Shown here: positions 1-10,732 of the stretch, piece by piece
Layout of the letters: every line of letters begins with the position of its first letter
Position numbering within the stretch: position 1 is the first letter of the stretch
From: Zea mays
Taxonomy: Eukaryota; Streptophyta; Magnoliopsida; Poales; Poaceae
NCBI RefSeq assembly: GCF_902167145.1
Contig: NC_050098.1
Span: 76,486,207 to 76,550,206, forward strand
Reading direction: 5' to 3'
DNA: 64,000 bases
Notes under the pieces: model-generated
What the model was told of the DNA's origin: nothing
Database searches by the model: none
What the model saw: only the letters and a program-made list of their open reading frames with translations
Position numbers and translations under genes: made by a program

Positions 1-175
1 TGCATTCCCTTTGGAACGACTTTTGAGCAGAAAACTTACACTGCGCTCCCTTAGGAACGACTTTTTGTAGCTTCTGCAACTTACGCTGCGTTCCGTAGAA
101 CGACTTTTTGTAGCTTCAAAGATATTTGTGCCTTGGAAACGGCTTTTTGTGCCTCGACGACTTTTTGGACTCCGT
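1..175. repeat. Degenerate minisatellite downstream of R1 gag
   Basis: About four or five imperfect units of roughly 20-45 bp share a core like GGAACGACTTTTTG, each preceded by TGC(G/A)TTCC-type sequence. Units shorten and diverge towards the right. On R1's own strand this lies after the gag stop. Bases 176-328 hold AT-rich sequence in which I recognise nothing. The array may continue left of the window. Confidence 0.6.
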
Positions 176-328
176 AAGTCTGTGGAGAAGATATATTTTC
201 AATATGGCAAAAACAAAGCTATTACAAGGAATTAAAAATGCCAAGAAAACTAAATTTTCAACAACTGTTCTTTGGTAAGAAAGAGAATGACAATAAATGT
301 AAAAACTGATTCCGAGGTAGGATATCTC

Positions 329-1089
329 TTAGTAGATATGCTTCGACTCTGGCACAGTACTGTTGACTGTGCGAGCTTCGGACTTCTCCCTGAAGTCTCT
401 CTGCTGATGGTTCTGTTGACTCCATTCTGGCTGTTGGCCACGCGAATATGCAGGATGTAGTGGTGGCGGAGGTGGAGGCTATGGCCAGGATGCCTGTGGC
501 TGACTAGCCGAAGCAACAGACGCTGCAGGATGGTTACCCACATACTCTGGAATGTAGCGCGAGTGATATGAAGCAGTATGCATGACCTGCTTCGGCTGGT
601 TCTGCTGAGCTGCAGCTTCTGCTATTTCTTTTTGTTTCTGAATGGTGACATGGCACATCCTTGTAGTATGGCCCTTGTCCTCCCCACAGAATAAACAATA
701 AATTTTCCTGGGCTGATCCCCAAACCTTCCTCCGAAGGTCATGGCGCCTCTGCCCATGGAGCTGGCGGACGAAGATGGCTTTGCTGCTGCCCCGAAGCTT
801 GCGAGGAATACTGTGGCCTCTGTTGCTGACTTCCTCTGTCTTCATTCTGGGAGGAGTGGATTGATCTGACGTGCCTTGGGTGGACTCTCCCTCCGAAGCC
901 TCTGGTCATCTCAGAGAACCTGTAGGCTTCCTCCCTTCTTTGACGAAAGTCATTATCAGCGCGGATGTATTCATCCATCTTTTGAAGCAATTTCTCCAGG
1001 GTCTAAGGGGGTTTCCTGGCGAAGTATTGGGCCGTAGGTCCCGGCCGAAGCCCCTTGATCATGGCCTCAATGACAATCTCATTGGGCAC
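329..1089 (-). pseudogene. gag: R1 gag, C-terminal half with zinc knuckle (broken)
   Basis: This is the distal part of R1 gag, continuing from 14011 after R2 is removed. It has a charged helix-rich segment ending in LLQKMDEYIRADNDF (about 945-990), then a zinc knuckle around 660-702 with C-X2-C-X5-H-X4-C spacing, one residue longer than the usual CCHC. A Gln/Pro-rich tail follows and ends at a TAA at 329-331. Gag coats the packaged RNA in the virus-like particle. This copy is broken: a frameshift lies near 775-800, before the knuckle, and an in-frame TAG at 479-481 stands where CAG would read on into a run of prolines. The knuckle spacing is as read; its effect on RNA binding is unknown. Confidence 0.85.
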
Positions 1090-2531
1090 TGTCGGGGACC
1101 ATAATTAGGGGTACCCTCAAGACTCCTAATTCTCATCTGGTAACCCCCATCAGCACAAAGCTGCAAAGGCCTGATGGGTACGACTAAGTCAGGGATCGGT
1201 CCATTCGAGGGACTCGATCACGCCTCGCCCGAGCCTAGCCTCGGGCAAGGGCAGCCGACCCCAGAGGATCTCCGTCTCGCCCAAGGCCCCCCTCCAGCGA
1301 CGAACATACTTCCGGCTCGCCCGAGGCCCAGTCTTCGCCAAGAAGCAACCCTGGCCAAATCGCCACACCAACAGACCAAATCGCAGGGACATTTAATGCA
1401 AAGGTGGCCTAACACCTTTATCCTGACGCACGTCCTCCGGTCGACAGAGCCGAAGTGACCGCAGTCATTTCGCCGCTCCACTGACCGGCCTGACAGAAGG
1501 ACAGCGCCGCCTGCATCACTCCGACTGCTGTGCCACTTGACAGAGTGAGGCTGACAGGCAGCCAGGCCCGGCCTCAGGCACCATAGTGAACTCCGCTCCG
1601 CCCGACCCAGGGCTCGGACTTGGGCTCAGCCCCGGAAGACGGTGAACTCCGATCCGCCCGACCCCAGGGCTCGGACTTGGGCTCAGCCCCGGAAGACGAC
1701 GAACTCCGCTTCGCCCGACCCCAGGGCTCGGACTCAGCCCTGGCCTCAGCCGACGGTCTCCGCCTCGCCCGACCCAGGGGCTCGGACTCGACCTCGGCCA
1801 CAGACGACAGACTTGACCTCGACCTCGGAGGAGCCTCCACATCGCCCAACCTAGGGCGCGGACCGACCACGTCAACAGGAGGCGCCATCATTACCCTACC
1901 CCAAGCTGACTCAGGCTACGAGGAACAAGACCGGTGTCCCATCTGGCTCGCTCCGCCAGACAAGTAATGATGGCGCCCCACACGCTCTATGACGACGGCG
2001 GCTCTCAGCCCCCTTACGAAAGCAAGAGGACGTCAGCAAGGACTCGACAGCCCCGACAGCTGTCCTTCCGCCAGGCTCCAGCGCTCCTCCGACGGCCACG
2101 ACACCACACGAACCGGGTGCCAAAACCTCTCCGGCTGCCACGATGGCATGTACTTAGGGCGCTAGCTCTCCTCCGCTAGACAGGTTAGCACTCTGCTACA
2201 CCCCCATTGTACACCTGGATCCTCTCCTTGCGCCTATAAAAGGAAGGACCAGGGCCCTCTTACAGAAGGTTGGCCGCGCGGGGAAGAGGACGGGACAGGC
2301 GCTCGCGTGAGGCCGCTCGCTCCCCTCCCGCGTGGACGCTTGTAACCTCCTACTGCAAGCGCACCCGACCTGGGCGCGGGACAAACACGAAGGTCGCGGG
2401 ATTTCCACCTCCCTCTCTCCGGCTGCCTTTTCCCCCTTCGCGCTCTGTCTCGCGCCGACCCATCTGGGCTGGGGCACGCGGCGACATTTCACTCGTCGGT
2501 CCAGGGACCCCCCGGTCTCGAAACGCCGACA
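1090..2531 (+). repeat. R2 5' LTR
   Basis: The LTR begins TGTCGGGGACC and ends CGCCGACA. It is GC-rich, with short internal repeats of the 'CGCCCGACCC(C)AGGGCTCGGACT' type at about 1600-1790. A TATA box at 2235-2242 places transcription start about 300 bp before the LTR end. ORFs read through this LTR on both strands, but they are low-complexity by-products of GC-rich DNA and I do not call them genes. Confidence 0.95.
2235..2242 (+). promoter_or_regulatory. R2 5' LTR TATA box
   Basis: TATAAAAG in a GC-rich context, about 300 bp before the LTR end. The same box is at 13708-13715 in the 3' LTR. Confidence 0.75.
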
Positions 2532-2532
2532 G

Positions 2533-2550
2533 TTGGCGCGCCAGGTAGGG
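2533..2550 (+). promoter_or_regulatory. R2 primer-binding site
   Basis: One base after the 5' LTR, sequence beginning TTGGCGCGCCAGG sits where minus-strand DNA synthesis is primed by a tRNA 3' end (PBSs start with TGG, complementary to CCA). I did not assign the tRNA. Confidence 0.8.
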
Positions 2551-2627
2551 GCCTGTTGCGTGTTGACGAACAGCTTCCCGTCAAGCTCCAGATGGGCAGT
2601 CTCCAGCAACCTTTCTAGCCTGGGACG

Positions 2628-4874
2628 GTGCTCCGTTTCGGGAGTCTTGAGTTCATGTCCCTCGACGGCAGCTACGACACGATACTCCTTCCCCCGCCGT
2701 GCGATAGCGACAATGGTGGCCAACAGCCAGCCCGCCGGCGGCGGAATCGACGACATCTTCCCCGCGTGGTGGAAGAACAACATTCGAGCTCACCCCGCCC
2801 TCTCCCCCGCCGATGGAGGAGGAGGCGGGGTAACCAAGGCCAAGCAGGAGGCAGCACCTCGTCGGCTGTCGAGCAAGTCGACGGCGCCGGCGCCCCAATG
2901 GGGGGCGCGTCGGGCATCGTCCTCGCGTTTGAGACGAAGACGAGCACCGTCTCCCCACAACACGCCAATTCCAAGCAAACGGACGACGCCAGCACGCTCG
3001 CGAAAGGCTTGCTGGGCGTCACCCTCGTACCTGAGACGACGGTGCAGTCAGTCCCTTACGTGACTTCGTCACCGCCCGTCGACCAAGAGGTACCCACCGA
3101 TTCCCATCTCACGCCCTTTGGATTCAGCCTCAACCCGCCAAGCGGCTTCGCTTTTGCGGACGCTCTCGTAGAGGCGAGTCTAAACCCTCTGGGGTTTTGT
3201 ATGCGGTCACCCTGGGACCGGATGACGAACGTCTCGACTTACGGGCCCTCGGGGTCCGAGGAAGATGACGTGCCCGACTTCTGTTGGGATTTCTCCGGAC
3301 TTGGTAACCCTAGTGCCATGCGGAACTTCATGACCGCATGTGACTACTGCCTTTCCGACTGTTCCGACGGTAGCCGCAGCCTCGGCAACGAGGACTGCGG
3401 CCCAAGTTGTGAATGTTTCCACGTCGATCTAGGGGGTCCCTGCGAAGGCAACCATCTTGGTATGCCGGAGAACGGTGATCTCCCTAGGCCTGTGCCTTGC
3501 GTTGACATCCTACGGGAGCTAGCAGTGGTCCCCGTTCAGGCAGGGGGTCATGACCCACATCTCGAGCAAATACGCGGGGTGCAGGCCAGGCTCGATGAGG
3601 GAGCAGGAACACTTGAGCCGATCCGTCGGGACGTCGGGCAGGAATGGGCGGGCCAACCTCTGGCCGGGGAAGTGCGTCATCTACCCCAGGGCTTCCAGCA
3701 CCGCATCGCCGATGATGTCAGGGTGAGGCCGCCACCCGCTTCTAGTGGAGTCGGCCAGAACCTGGCTGCAGCGGCAATGCTTCTCCATGCGATGCCGGAG
3801 CCATCAACCACCGAGGGGCGGCGAATCCAGGGAGAGCTCAAGAATCTCCTGGAGGGCACCGCGGTCCGACGGGCCGAAAGCTTCGCCTCCCGAAGGCAGG
3901 GGTACCCCTCGGAACATCGCGCCGCGACTTCCCGATTCATGCGGGAAGCCTCGGTCCACACCGGGCGCACGCGCAACACAGCGCCTGCGGCCCCGGGTCG
4001 CCTCGACAACGAGCACCATCACCACGACCGTCGGGCCCACCTCGACGAGAGGGTGCGCCGAGGCTACCACCCCAGGCGTGGGGGACGCTACGACAGCGGG
4101 GAGGATCGGAGTCCCTCGCCCGAACCACCCGGTCCGCAGGCTTTCAACCGCGCCATACGACGGGCGCCGTTCCCGACCCGGTTCTGAACCCCGACTACTA
4201 TCACAAAGTACTCGGGGGAGACGAGACCGGAACTGTGGCTCGCAGACTACCAGCTGGCCTGCCAACTGGGTGGAACGGACGATGACAACCTCATCATCCG
4301 CAACCTCCCCCTGTTCCTCTCCGACACCGCTCGCGCCTGGTTGGAGCACCTGCCTCCGGGGCAGATCTCCAACTGGGACGACCTGGTCCAAGCCTTCGCT
4401 GGCAATTTCCAGGGCACGTACGTGCGCCCTGGGAACTCCTGGGATCTCCGGAGCTGCCGACAGCAGCCGGGAGAGTCTCTCCGGGACTACATCCGGCGAT
4501 TCTCGAAGCAGCGCACCGAGCTGCCCAAGATCACCGATTCAGATGTCATCGGCGCGTTCCTCGCCGGCACCACCTGCCGCGACCTGGTGAGCAAGCTGGG
4601 TCGCAAGACCCCCACCAGGGCGAGCGCGTTGATGGACATCGCCACCAAGTTCGCCTCTGGCCAGGAGGCGGTTGAGGCTATCTTCCGGAAGGACAAGCAG
4701 CCCCAGGGCCGCCCACCGGAAGATACCCCCGAGGCGTCAACTCAGCGCGGCGCCTAGAAGAAGGGCAAGAAGAAGTCGCAAGCGAAACGAGACGCCGCCG
4801 ACGCGGACCTTGTCGCCGCCGCCGAGTACAAGAACCCTCGGAAACCCTCCGGAGGTGCCAACCTCTTCGACAAA
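2628..4874 (+). pseudogene. gag: R2 gag (broken by stops)
   Basis: This is the N-terminal part of the R2 polyprotein, in one frame. A long, variable N-terminal region (to about 4190) is followed by the retrotransposon gag core around 4216-4720, with motifs such as ELWLADYQLACQ and the helical segment DYIRRFSKQRTELP. Lys-rich sequence then leads to a C-X2-H...H-X4-C zinc motif (CPYHQGPVKHTLEEC) at about 4891-4935, just past this entry. In-frame stops are TGA at 4185-4187 and TAG at 4755-4757. The true start is uncertain. An ATG at 2628 opens the frame, another at about 2655 is possible, and a conserved-looking start in a neighbouring frame near 2712 suggests an early frameshift. Confidence 0.85.
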
Positions 4875-7265
4875 ATGCTCAAGGAGCCGTGCCCCTATCA
4901 TCAGGGGCCCGTCAAGCACACCCTTGAGGAGTGCGCTATGCTTCGGCGCCACTTCCACAGGGCCGGGCCACCCGCGGAGGGTGGCAGGGCTCGCGACGAC
5001 GACAAGAAGGAAGATCACCAGGCAGGAGATTTCCCCGAGGTCCGCGACTGCTTTATGATCTACGATGGGCAAGCGGCAAACGCCTTGACTTGGCACCGCA
5101 AGCAAGAGCATCGGGAGGTCTGTTCGGTAAAGGTGGCGGCGCTAGTCTACCTAGACTGGTCCGACAAGCCCATCACCTTCGACCAAGCCGACCACCCCGA
5201 CCACGTGCCGAGCCCGGGGAAATACCCGCTCGTTGTCGACCCTGTCGTCGGTGACGTCAGGCTCACCAAGGTCCTCATGGACGGAGGCAGCAGCCTCAAC
5301 ATCATCTACGCCGAGACCCTCGGGCTCCTGCGTGTTGATCTGTCCTCGGTCCGGGCAGGCGCTGCGCCTTTCCACGGGATCATCCCCGGGAAGCGCGTCC
5401 AGCCCCTCGGACAACTCGACCTTCCCGTCTGCTTCGGAGCACCCTCCAACTTCCAAAGGGAGACCCTCACGTTCGAGGTGGTCGGGTTCCGAGGAACCTA
5501 CCACGCAATACTGGGGAGGCCATGCTACGCGAAGTTCATGGCCGTCCCCAACTACACCTACCTCAAGCTCAAGATGTCGGGCCCCAACGGGGTCATCACC
5601 GTCGGCCCCACGTACCGACACGCGTTCGAATGCGACGTCGAGTGCATGGAGTACACCGAGGCCCTCGCCGAATCCGAGGCCCTCATCACCGACCTGGAGA
5701 GCCTCTCTAAGGAGGTGCCAGACGTGAAGCGCCACGCCAGCAACTTCGAGCCAGCGGAGACGGTAAAATCCGTCCCCCTCGACTCCAGCAGCGACGCCTC
5801 CAAGCAGATCCGGATCGGCTCCGAGCTCGACCCCAAATAGGAAGCAGTGCTCGTTGACTTTCTCCGCGCAAACGCCGATGTTTTCGCGTGGAGTCCCTCA
5901 GACAAGCCCGGCATACCGAGGGATGTCGCCGAGCACTCGCTGGATATCCGAGCTGGAGCCCGACCCGTCAAGCAGCCTCTGCGCCGATTCGACGTAGAAA
6001 AGCGCAGAGCCATAGGCGAGGAGATCCACAAGCTAATGGCGGCAGGGTTCATCAAAGAGGTATTCCATCCCGAATGGCTTGCCAACACTGTGCTTGTGAG
6101 AAAGAAAGGAGGGAAATGGCGGATGTGTGTAGACTACACTGGTCTAAACAAAGCATGTCCGAAGGTTCCCTACCCTCTGCCTCGCATCGATCAAATCGTA
6201 GATTCCACTGCTGGGTGCGAAACCATGTCTTTCCTCGATGCCTACTCAGGGTATCACCAAATCAGGATGAAGGAGTCCGACCAGCTCGCGACTTCTTTCA
6301 TCATGCCCTTCGGCATGTACTGCTATGTCACCATGCCGTTCGGCTTGAGGAATGAGGGTGCGACGTACCAGCGGTGCATGAACCATGTGTTCGGCGAACA
6401 CATTGGCCGGACGGTGGAGGCCTACGTCGATGACATCGTAGTCAAGACGAGGAGAGCCTCCGACCTCCTTTCCGACCTTGAAGTGACATTCCGATGTCTC
6501 AAGGCGAAAGGCATGAAGCTCAATCCCGAAAAGTGTGTCTTTGGGGTACCCCGAGGCATGCTCTTGGGGTTCATCGTCTCCAAGCGAGGCATCGAAGCCA
6601 ACCCGGAGAAGATCGCAGCCATCACCAGCATGGGGCCCATCAAGGACTTGAAAGGCGTACAAAGAGTCATGGGATGTCTTGCGGCTCTGAGCCGCTTCAT
6701 CTCACGCCTCGGCGAAAGAGGCCTGCCTCTGTACCGCCTCTTAAGGAAGGCCGAGAGCTTCACTTGGACCCCTGAGGCCGAGGAAGCCCTCGGGAACCTG
6801 AAGGCGCTCCTCACGAATGCGCCCATCTTGGTGCCCCCCGCTGCTGAAGAAGCCCTCTTGATCTACGTCGCCGCGACCACTCAGGTGGTTAGCGCCGCGA
6901 TTGTGGTTGAGAGATGAGAAGAGGGGCAAGCATTGCCCGTCCAGAGGCCAGTCTACTTCATCAGCGAGGTACTGTCCGAGACCAAAATCCGCTACCCACA
7001 AATTCAGAAGCTGTTGTACGCGGTGATCCTGACGCGGCGGAAGTTGCGACACTACTTTGAGTCTCATCCGGTAACTGTGGTGTCATCCTTCCCCCTGGGG
7101 GAGATCATCCAGTGCCGAGAGGCCTCGGGTAGAATCGCAAAGTGGGCGGTGGAAATTATTGGCGAAACAATCTCGTTCGCCCCTCGGAAGGCCATCAAGT
7201 CCCAGGTCTTGGCGGACTTCGTGGCTGAATGGGTCGACACCCAGCTCCCAACGGTTCCGATCTAG
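4875..7265 (+). pseudogene. pol: R2 pol: protease, reverse transcriptase, RNase H (broken by stops)
   Basis: This continues the gag frame. The aspartic protease motif LMDGGSSLNIIY is at about 5275-5310 and cuts the polyprotein. The reverse transcriptase follows from about 5850 and has the YVDD active site at 6422-6433, flanked by LDAYSGYHQI and the MPFGL motif. RT copies the genomic RNA into cDNA in cytoplasmic particles. The first RNase H (about 6790-7200) shows the RRPVYFISEVL-like region but is weak in catalytic residues, as usual in Tat elements. In-frame stops are TAG 5838-5840, TGA 6915-6917 and TAG 7263-7265. Otherwise the frame is open for 2.4 kb, so decay is by point mutation, not rearrangement. 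Confidence 0.92.
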
Positions 7266-7957
7266 CCGGAACTCTGGACCATGTTCTTCGATGGGTCGCT
7301 GATGAAGACAGGAGCCGGCGTAGGCCTACTCTTCATCTCGCCCCTCGGGAAGCACCTACGCTATGTGCTACGCCTCCATTTCCCGGCGTCCAACAATGTG
7401 GCTGAGTACGAGGCTCTGGTCAACGGGTTGCGGATCGCCATCGAGCTAGGGGTCCGACGCCTCGACGCTCGCGGTGACTCGCAGCTCGTCGTCGACCAAG
7501 TCATGAAGAACTCCCACTGCCGCGACCCGAAGATGGAGGCCTACTGCGATGAGGTTCGGCGCCTGGAAGACAAGTTCTACGGGCTCGAGCTCAACCACAT
7601 CGCCCGACGCTACAACGAGACTGCGGACGAGCTGGCTAAAATAGCCTCGGGGCGAACAACGGTTCCCCGGACGTCTTCTCCCGAGACATGCATCAACCCT
7701 CCGTCAAGATCGACGACACGCCCGAGCCCGAGGCACCCTCGGCCTAGCCCGAGGCACCCTCGGCCTAGCCCGAGGCACCCTCGGCTCAGTCCGAGGCACC
7801 CTCGGCTCGGCCCGAGGTACCCTCGGCCCCCAAGGGTGAGGCACTGCGCGTCGAGGAGGAGCGAAGCGGGGTCACGCCTAATCGAAACTGGCACACCCCG
7901 TACCTGCAATATCTCCATTGAGGAGAGCTACCCCTCGGCCAAGCTGAAGCTCGGCGG
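7266..7957 (+). pseudogene. R2 second (archaeal-type) RNase H and linker
   Basis: The domain starts at 7281 with FFDGSLMKTGAGVG and continues with NNVAEYEAL and ARGDSQLVV, the conserved blocks of the extra RNase H that Tat elements carry between RT and integrase. It supplies RNA-removal activity that the primary RNase H has largely lost (established for the lineage). A one-base deletion near 7668 moves the frame from the gag-RT frame to that of the integrase. The linker contains a tandem PEAPSA(Q/R) array and three further in-frame stops: TAG 7745-7747, TAG 7766-7768 and TGA 7919-7921. Confidence 0.88.
7727..7830 (+). repeat. Five 21-bp tandem repeats in the RNase H-integrase linker
   Basis: Units start at 7727, 7748, 7769, 7790 and 7811, near CCCGAGGCACCCTCGGCYYAG. 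In the integrase frame each encodes PEAPSA plus Q or R. Units 1 and 2 have TAG where unit 3 has CAG. Unit 5 is slightly shortened and changed. Confidence 0.88.
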
Positions 7958-9130
7958 TTGGCGCGACGCGCCAAGTCGTTCGTCTTGCTGGGGGATGGGA
8001 TGGAGCTCTACCACCGCAGCCCCTCAGGCATCCTCCAGCGATGCATCCCCATCGCCGAAGGTCAGGAGCTCCTACGAGAGATACACTCGGGGGCTTGCGG
8101 CCATCACGCAGCACCTCGAGCCCTTGTTGGAAACGCCTTCCGACAAGGTTTCTACTGGCCGACGGCGGTGGCCGACGCCACTAGAATTGTCCGCACCTGC
8201 GAAGGGTGTCAGTTCTACGCGAGGCAGACCCACCTGCCCGCTCAGGCTCTGCAGACGATACCCATCACCTGGCCTTTTGATGTGTGGGGTCTGGACCTCG
8301 TTGGCCCCTTGCAGAAGGCACCCGGGGGCTACACGCACCTGTTGGTCGCCATCGACAAATTCTCCAAGTGGATCGAGGTCCGACCCCTAAACAGCATCAG
8401 GTCCGAACAGGCGGTGGCGTTCTTCACCAACATCATCCATCGTTTTGGGGTCCTGAACTCCATCATCACCGACAACGGCACCCAGTTCACTGGCAGAAAG
8501 TTCCTAGACTTCTGCGAGGATCACCACATCCAGGTGGACTGGGCCGCCGTGGCTCACCCCATGACGAATGGGCAAGTAGAGCGTGCCAACGGCATGATTC
8601 TACAAGGACTCAAGCCTCGGATCTACAACGACCTCAACAAGTTCGGCAAGCGATGGATGAAGGAACTCCCCTCGGTGGTCTGGAGCCTGAGGACAACGCC
8701 GAGCCGAGCCACGGGCTTCACGCCGTTCTTTCTAGTCTATAGGGCCGAGGCCATCTTGCCCACAGACTTAGAATACGGTTCCCCGAGGACGAGGGCCTAT
8801 GCCGACCAAAGCAACCAAGCTAGTCGAGAAGACTCGCTGGACCAGCTGGAAGAGGCTCGGGACATGGCCTTACTACACTCGGCGCGGTACCAGCAGTCCC
8901 TGCGACGCTACCACGCCCGAGGGGTCCGGTCTCGAGACCTCCAGGTGGGCGACCTGGTGCTTCGGCTGCGACAGGACGCCCGAGGGCAGCACAAGCTCAC
9001 GCCTCCCTGGGAAGGGCCGTTCGTCATCGCCAAAGTTCTGAAGCCCGGAACGTACAAGCTGGCCGACAGTCAAGGCGAGGTCTACAACAACGCTTGGAAC
9101 ATCCAACATCTATGTCGCTTCTACCCTTAA
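7958..9130 (+). CDS. int: R2 integrase, 3' part of pol (open)
   Basis: An open 390-residue stretch covers the complete integrase. The N-terminal HHCC zinc domain is at about 8080-8222 (HSGACGHH ... CEGCQFY). The catalytic core has Asp in LDLVGPL (about 8296), Asp in ITDNGTQF (about 8468) and Glu in NGQVERANG (about 8578). A basic C-terminal domain ends in ...CRFYP at TAA 9128-9130, the usual end of Tat pol. The integrase inserts cDNA into the chromosome. The ATG at 7958 is only the first Met after the TGA at 7919; the natural protein is a cleavage product of gag-pol, so this piece is coding-competent but not expressed as such. No chromodomain is present, as expected for Tat. Confidence 0.93.
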   Translation: MARRAKSFVLLGDGMELYHRSPSGILQRCIPIAEGQELLREIHSGACGHHAAPRALVGNAFRQGFYWPTAVADATRIVRTCEGCQFYARQTHLPAQALQTIPITWPFDVWGLDLVGPLQKAPGGYTHLLVAIDKFSKWIEVRPLNSIRSEQAVAFFTNIIHRFGVLNSIITDNGTQFTGRKFLDFCEDHHIQVDWAAVAHPMTNGQVERANGMILQGLKPRIYNDLNKFGKRWMKELPSVVWSLRTTPSRATGFTPFFLVYRAEAILPTDLEYGSPRTRAYADQSNQASREDSLDQLEEARDMALLHSARYQQSLRRYHARGVRSRDLQVGDLVLRLRQDARGQHKLTPPWEGPFVIAKVLKPGTYKLADSQGEVYNNAWNIQHLCRFYP

Positions 9131-9349
9131 GATGCTTTCAAGTTGTTCATATACCTCGCTCCCACGCAAAGTTTAGTCATCAAGGAAGGGTCAGCCTTGC
9201 CTCGGCAAAGCCCGACCCTCCCTTGGTGGCTAAAAGGGGGGAACCCCCTCTGCGTCGAAATTTTCGTCGAAAAAAGATCCTTTCTGCCAGAATGTCTTTC
9301 GTGCTTTTCGACTACTTCGAAAGTGGATCCTGAAAACGACGGAGTACAC

Positions 9350-9645
9350 GTAAGCAGCCAGGGCTGACCGAGCCGAGGGACTCCTACGCCTCCGGGATAC
9401 GGATACCTCACTCATCACCTTCTGCGATAAGTAACTCGCGTTCGGATAAGCGATTCCGCGGACCGAACAAGTCTTCACGCTCGAAAGCTCCTCTGCCGAA
9501 GCGATTCTTCGGGCCTTCTCGACTGCGTCGGTGGCAGAACCCTATGGACAAGCAAGAGTGCGCGTAAGCGGCAAGGCCGACCGAGCCGAGGGATTCCTAC
9601 GCCTCCGGGATACGGATGCCTCACTCATCACCTTCCGTGAAAAGC
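9350..9645 (+). repeat. Two about 82-bp direct repeats in the R2 3' region
   Basis: Copies at about 9350-9430 and 9563-9645 both read CGTAAGC(A/G)GC... then GACCGAGCCGAGGGA, CTACGCCTCCGGGATACGGA and CTCACTCATCACCTTC. The start-to-start spacing is about 213 bp. Confidence 0.8.
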
Positions 9646-10015
9646 AACTCTCGCTCGCACAGACAATTCTGTTACCGACGAAAAAGTCCAGATACTCGAA
9701 ACAAGAGGAAAAGAAGCGCAACTTTACAACACGGCGAGGGTGTGTTTGGGCCTCGGAGGCCGCAGAAAACGCACACTACAAGATAATCCGATCCTGCAGG
9801 CTCGGATCTTGACAGTTGAAGGGAGCAGCAGCACCCTCGGCGTCGACTACACCTTCGGCGAGGTCCGAACTCACGCTTGGTGAAGCGGTTCAGACAACCA
9901 ACAGGCGAGTCTTAGTGCTCGAAAATGAGGAAAAAACATGGCTCCGCGCCAAAAATACATACATGTTCAGGCCCCGACAGCCACAATGAACAAAACACCG
10001 GCATTCAAGATGCCA

Positions 10016-10732
10016 TTACAAACAGAACTCCGGTTCCGTCCCCGCGGGTATGAACAACCTCCACACCGGGGAGCCTGCGGGGCGACGAGTTCCGGGCGAC
10101 TCGCCAGCGACCTCTGCAGCAGCAGCCATGGTCCCAGGACGAACGCGGCCACCGGAGGGCTCTCGTTCGCGTCCTCGCTCAAGGGACGCGAACCAGACAT
10201 CAAAGCCAAAGAGTGGGCCGCTCCAAAGCGCACCGGCAGGTCCTCGCTCCTGTCCTCGCCACACAAGCGAGGAAGAGGACGGAATGTTGCATCCTAGCTG
10301 GGCAGCAACAGTCCGCCTCCCCCGACATGTCTGGAGGACATCTCCTCCGCAGAGCTGGAGGATGGTTTCCACCACCAGAAGCTGGAAGAAGAGGTGGCCA
10401 GCCGACCCGTGCGGGAGGTAGAGCCCCGGCTCGCTTCGCTCTCCGCCCCAGCAAGGATGATGAACATCCTTGAAGCTGAGGGCGGGACCAAGATCGCAGC
10501 CCGGCTTGCTTCTCCCCATCCAGGGGCTGGTGGTCACCGTCTCGGGTGACCACCGGCGAGGGGATGCAGCCAGGCCGCGTGATGAAAATCCTTGAAGCGG
10601 AACGATGGCTGAAAGGTACCAACTTCCACGAAGTTGCGTTCCTCCAACGACAAGGCGGAAGGATTGCGGGTGTCCCCCATCCGGGGGCTCGGAAGGTGGA
10701 AAGACACGATGCATAAGGGAGCGTGAAGACAT
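10016..10732 (-). CDS. Putative antisense ORF of R2, 238 residues
   Basis: A 238-residue ORF lies on the strand opposite to gag-pol, between pol and the 3' LTR. Several Tat elements carry an antisense ORF at this place (established for Grande-type elements). I see no domain, no signal peptide and no clear membrane segment. The protein is rich in Ser, Gly, Pro and Arg with two WWK-like hydrophobic stretches. It stays open over 0.7 kb in an element whose gag-pol has many stops. GC-rich DNA also lengthens ORFs by chance, and overlapping ORFs exist on both strands here, so the call is tentative. Confidence 0.4.
   Translation of the reverse strand: MSSRSLMHRVFPPSEPPDGGHPQSFRLVVGGTQLRGSWYLSAIVPLQGFSSRGLAASPRRWSPETVTTSPWMGRSKPGCDLGPALSFKDVHHPCWGGERSEPGLYLPHGSAGHLFFQLLVVETILQLCGGDVLQTCRGRRTVAAQLGCNIPSSSSLVWRGQERGPAGALWSGPLFGFDVWFASLERGREREPSGGRVRPGTMAAAAEVAGESPGTRRPAGSPVWRLFIPAGTEPEFCL

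Noticed and set aside
1516..2783. Long ORFs on both strands in the R2 LTR
   Set aside because: Repetitive PSP/RSGV-type peptides from GC-rich tandem sequence; the same ORFs are broken differently in the other LTR.
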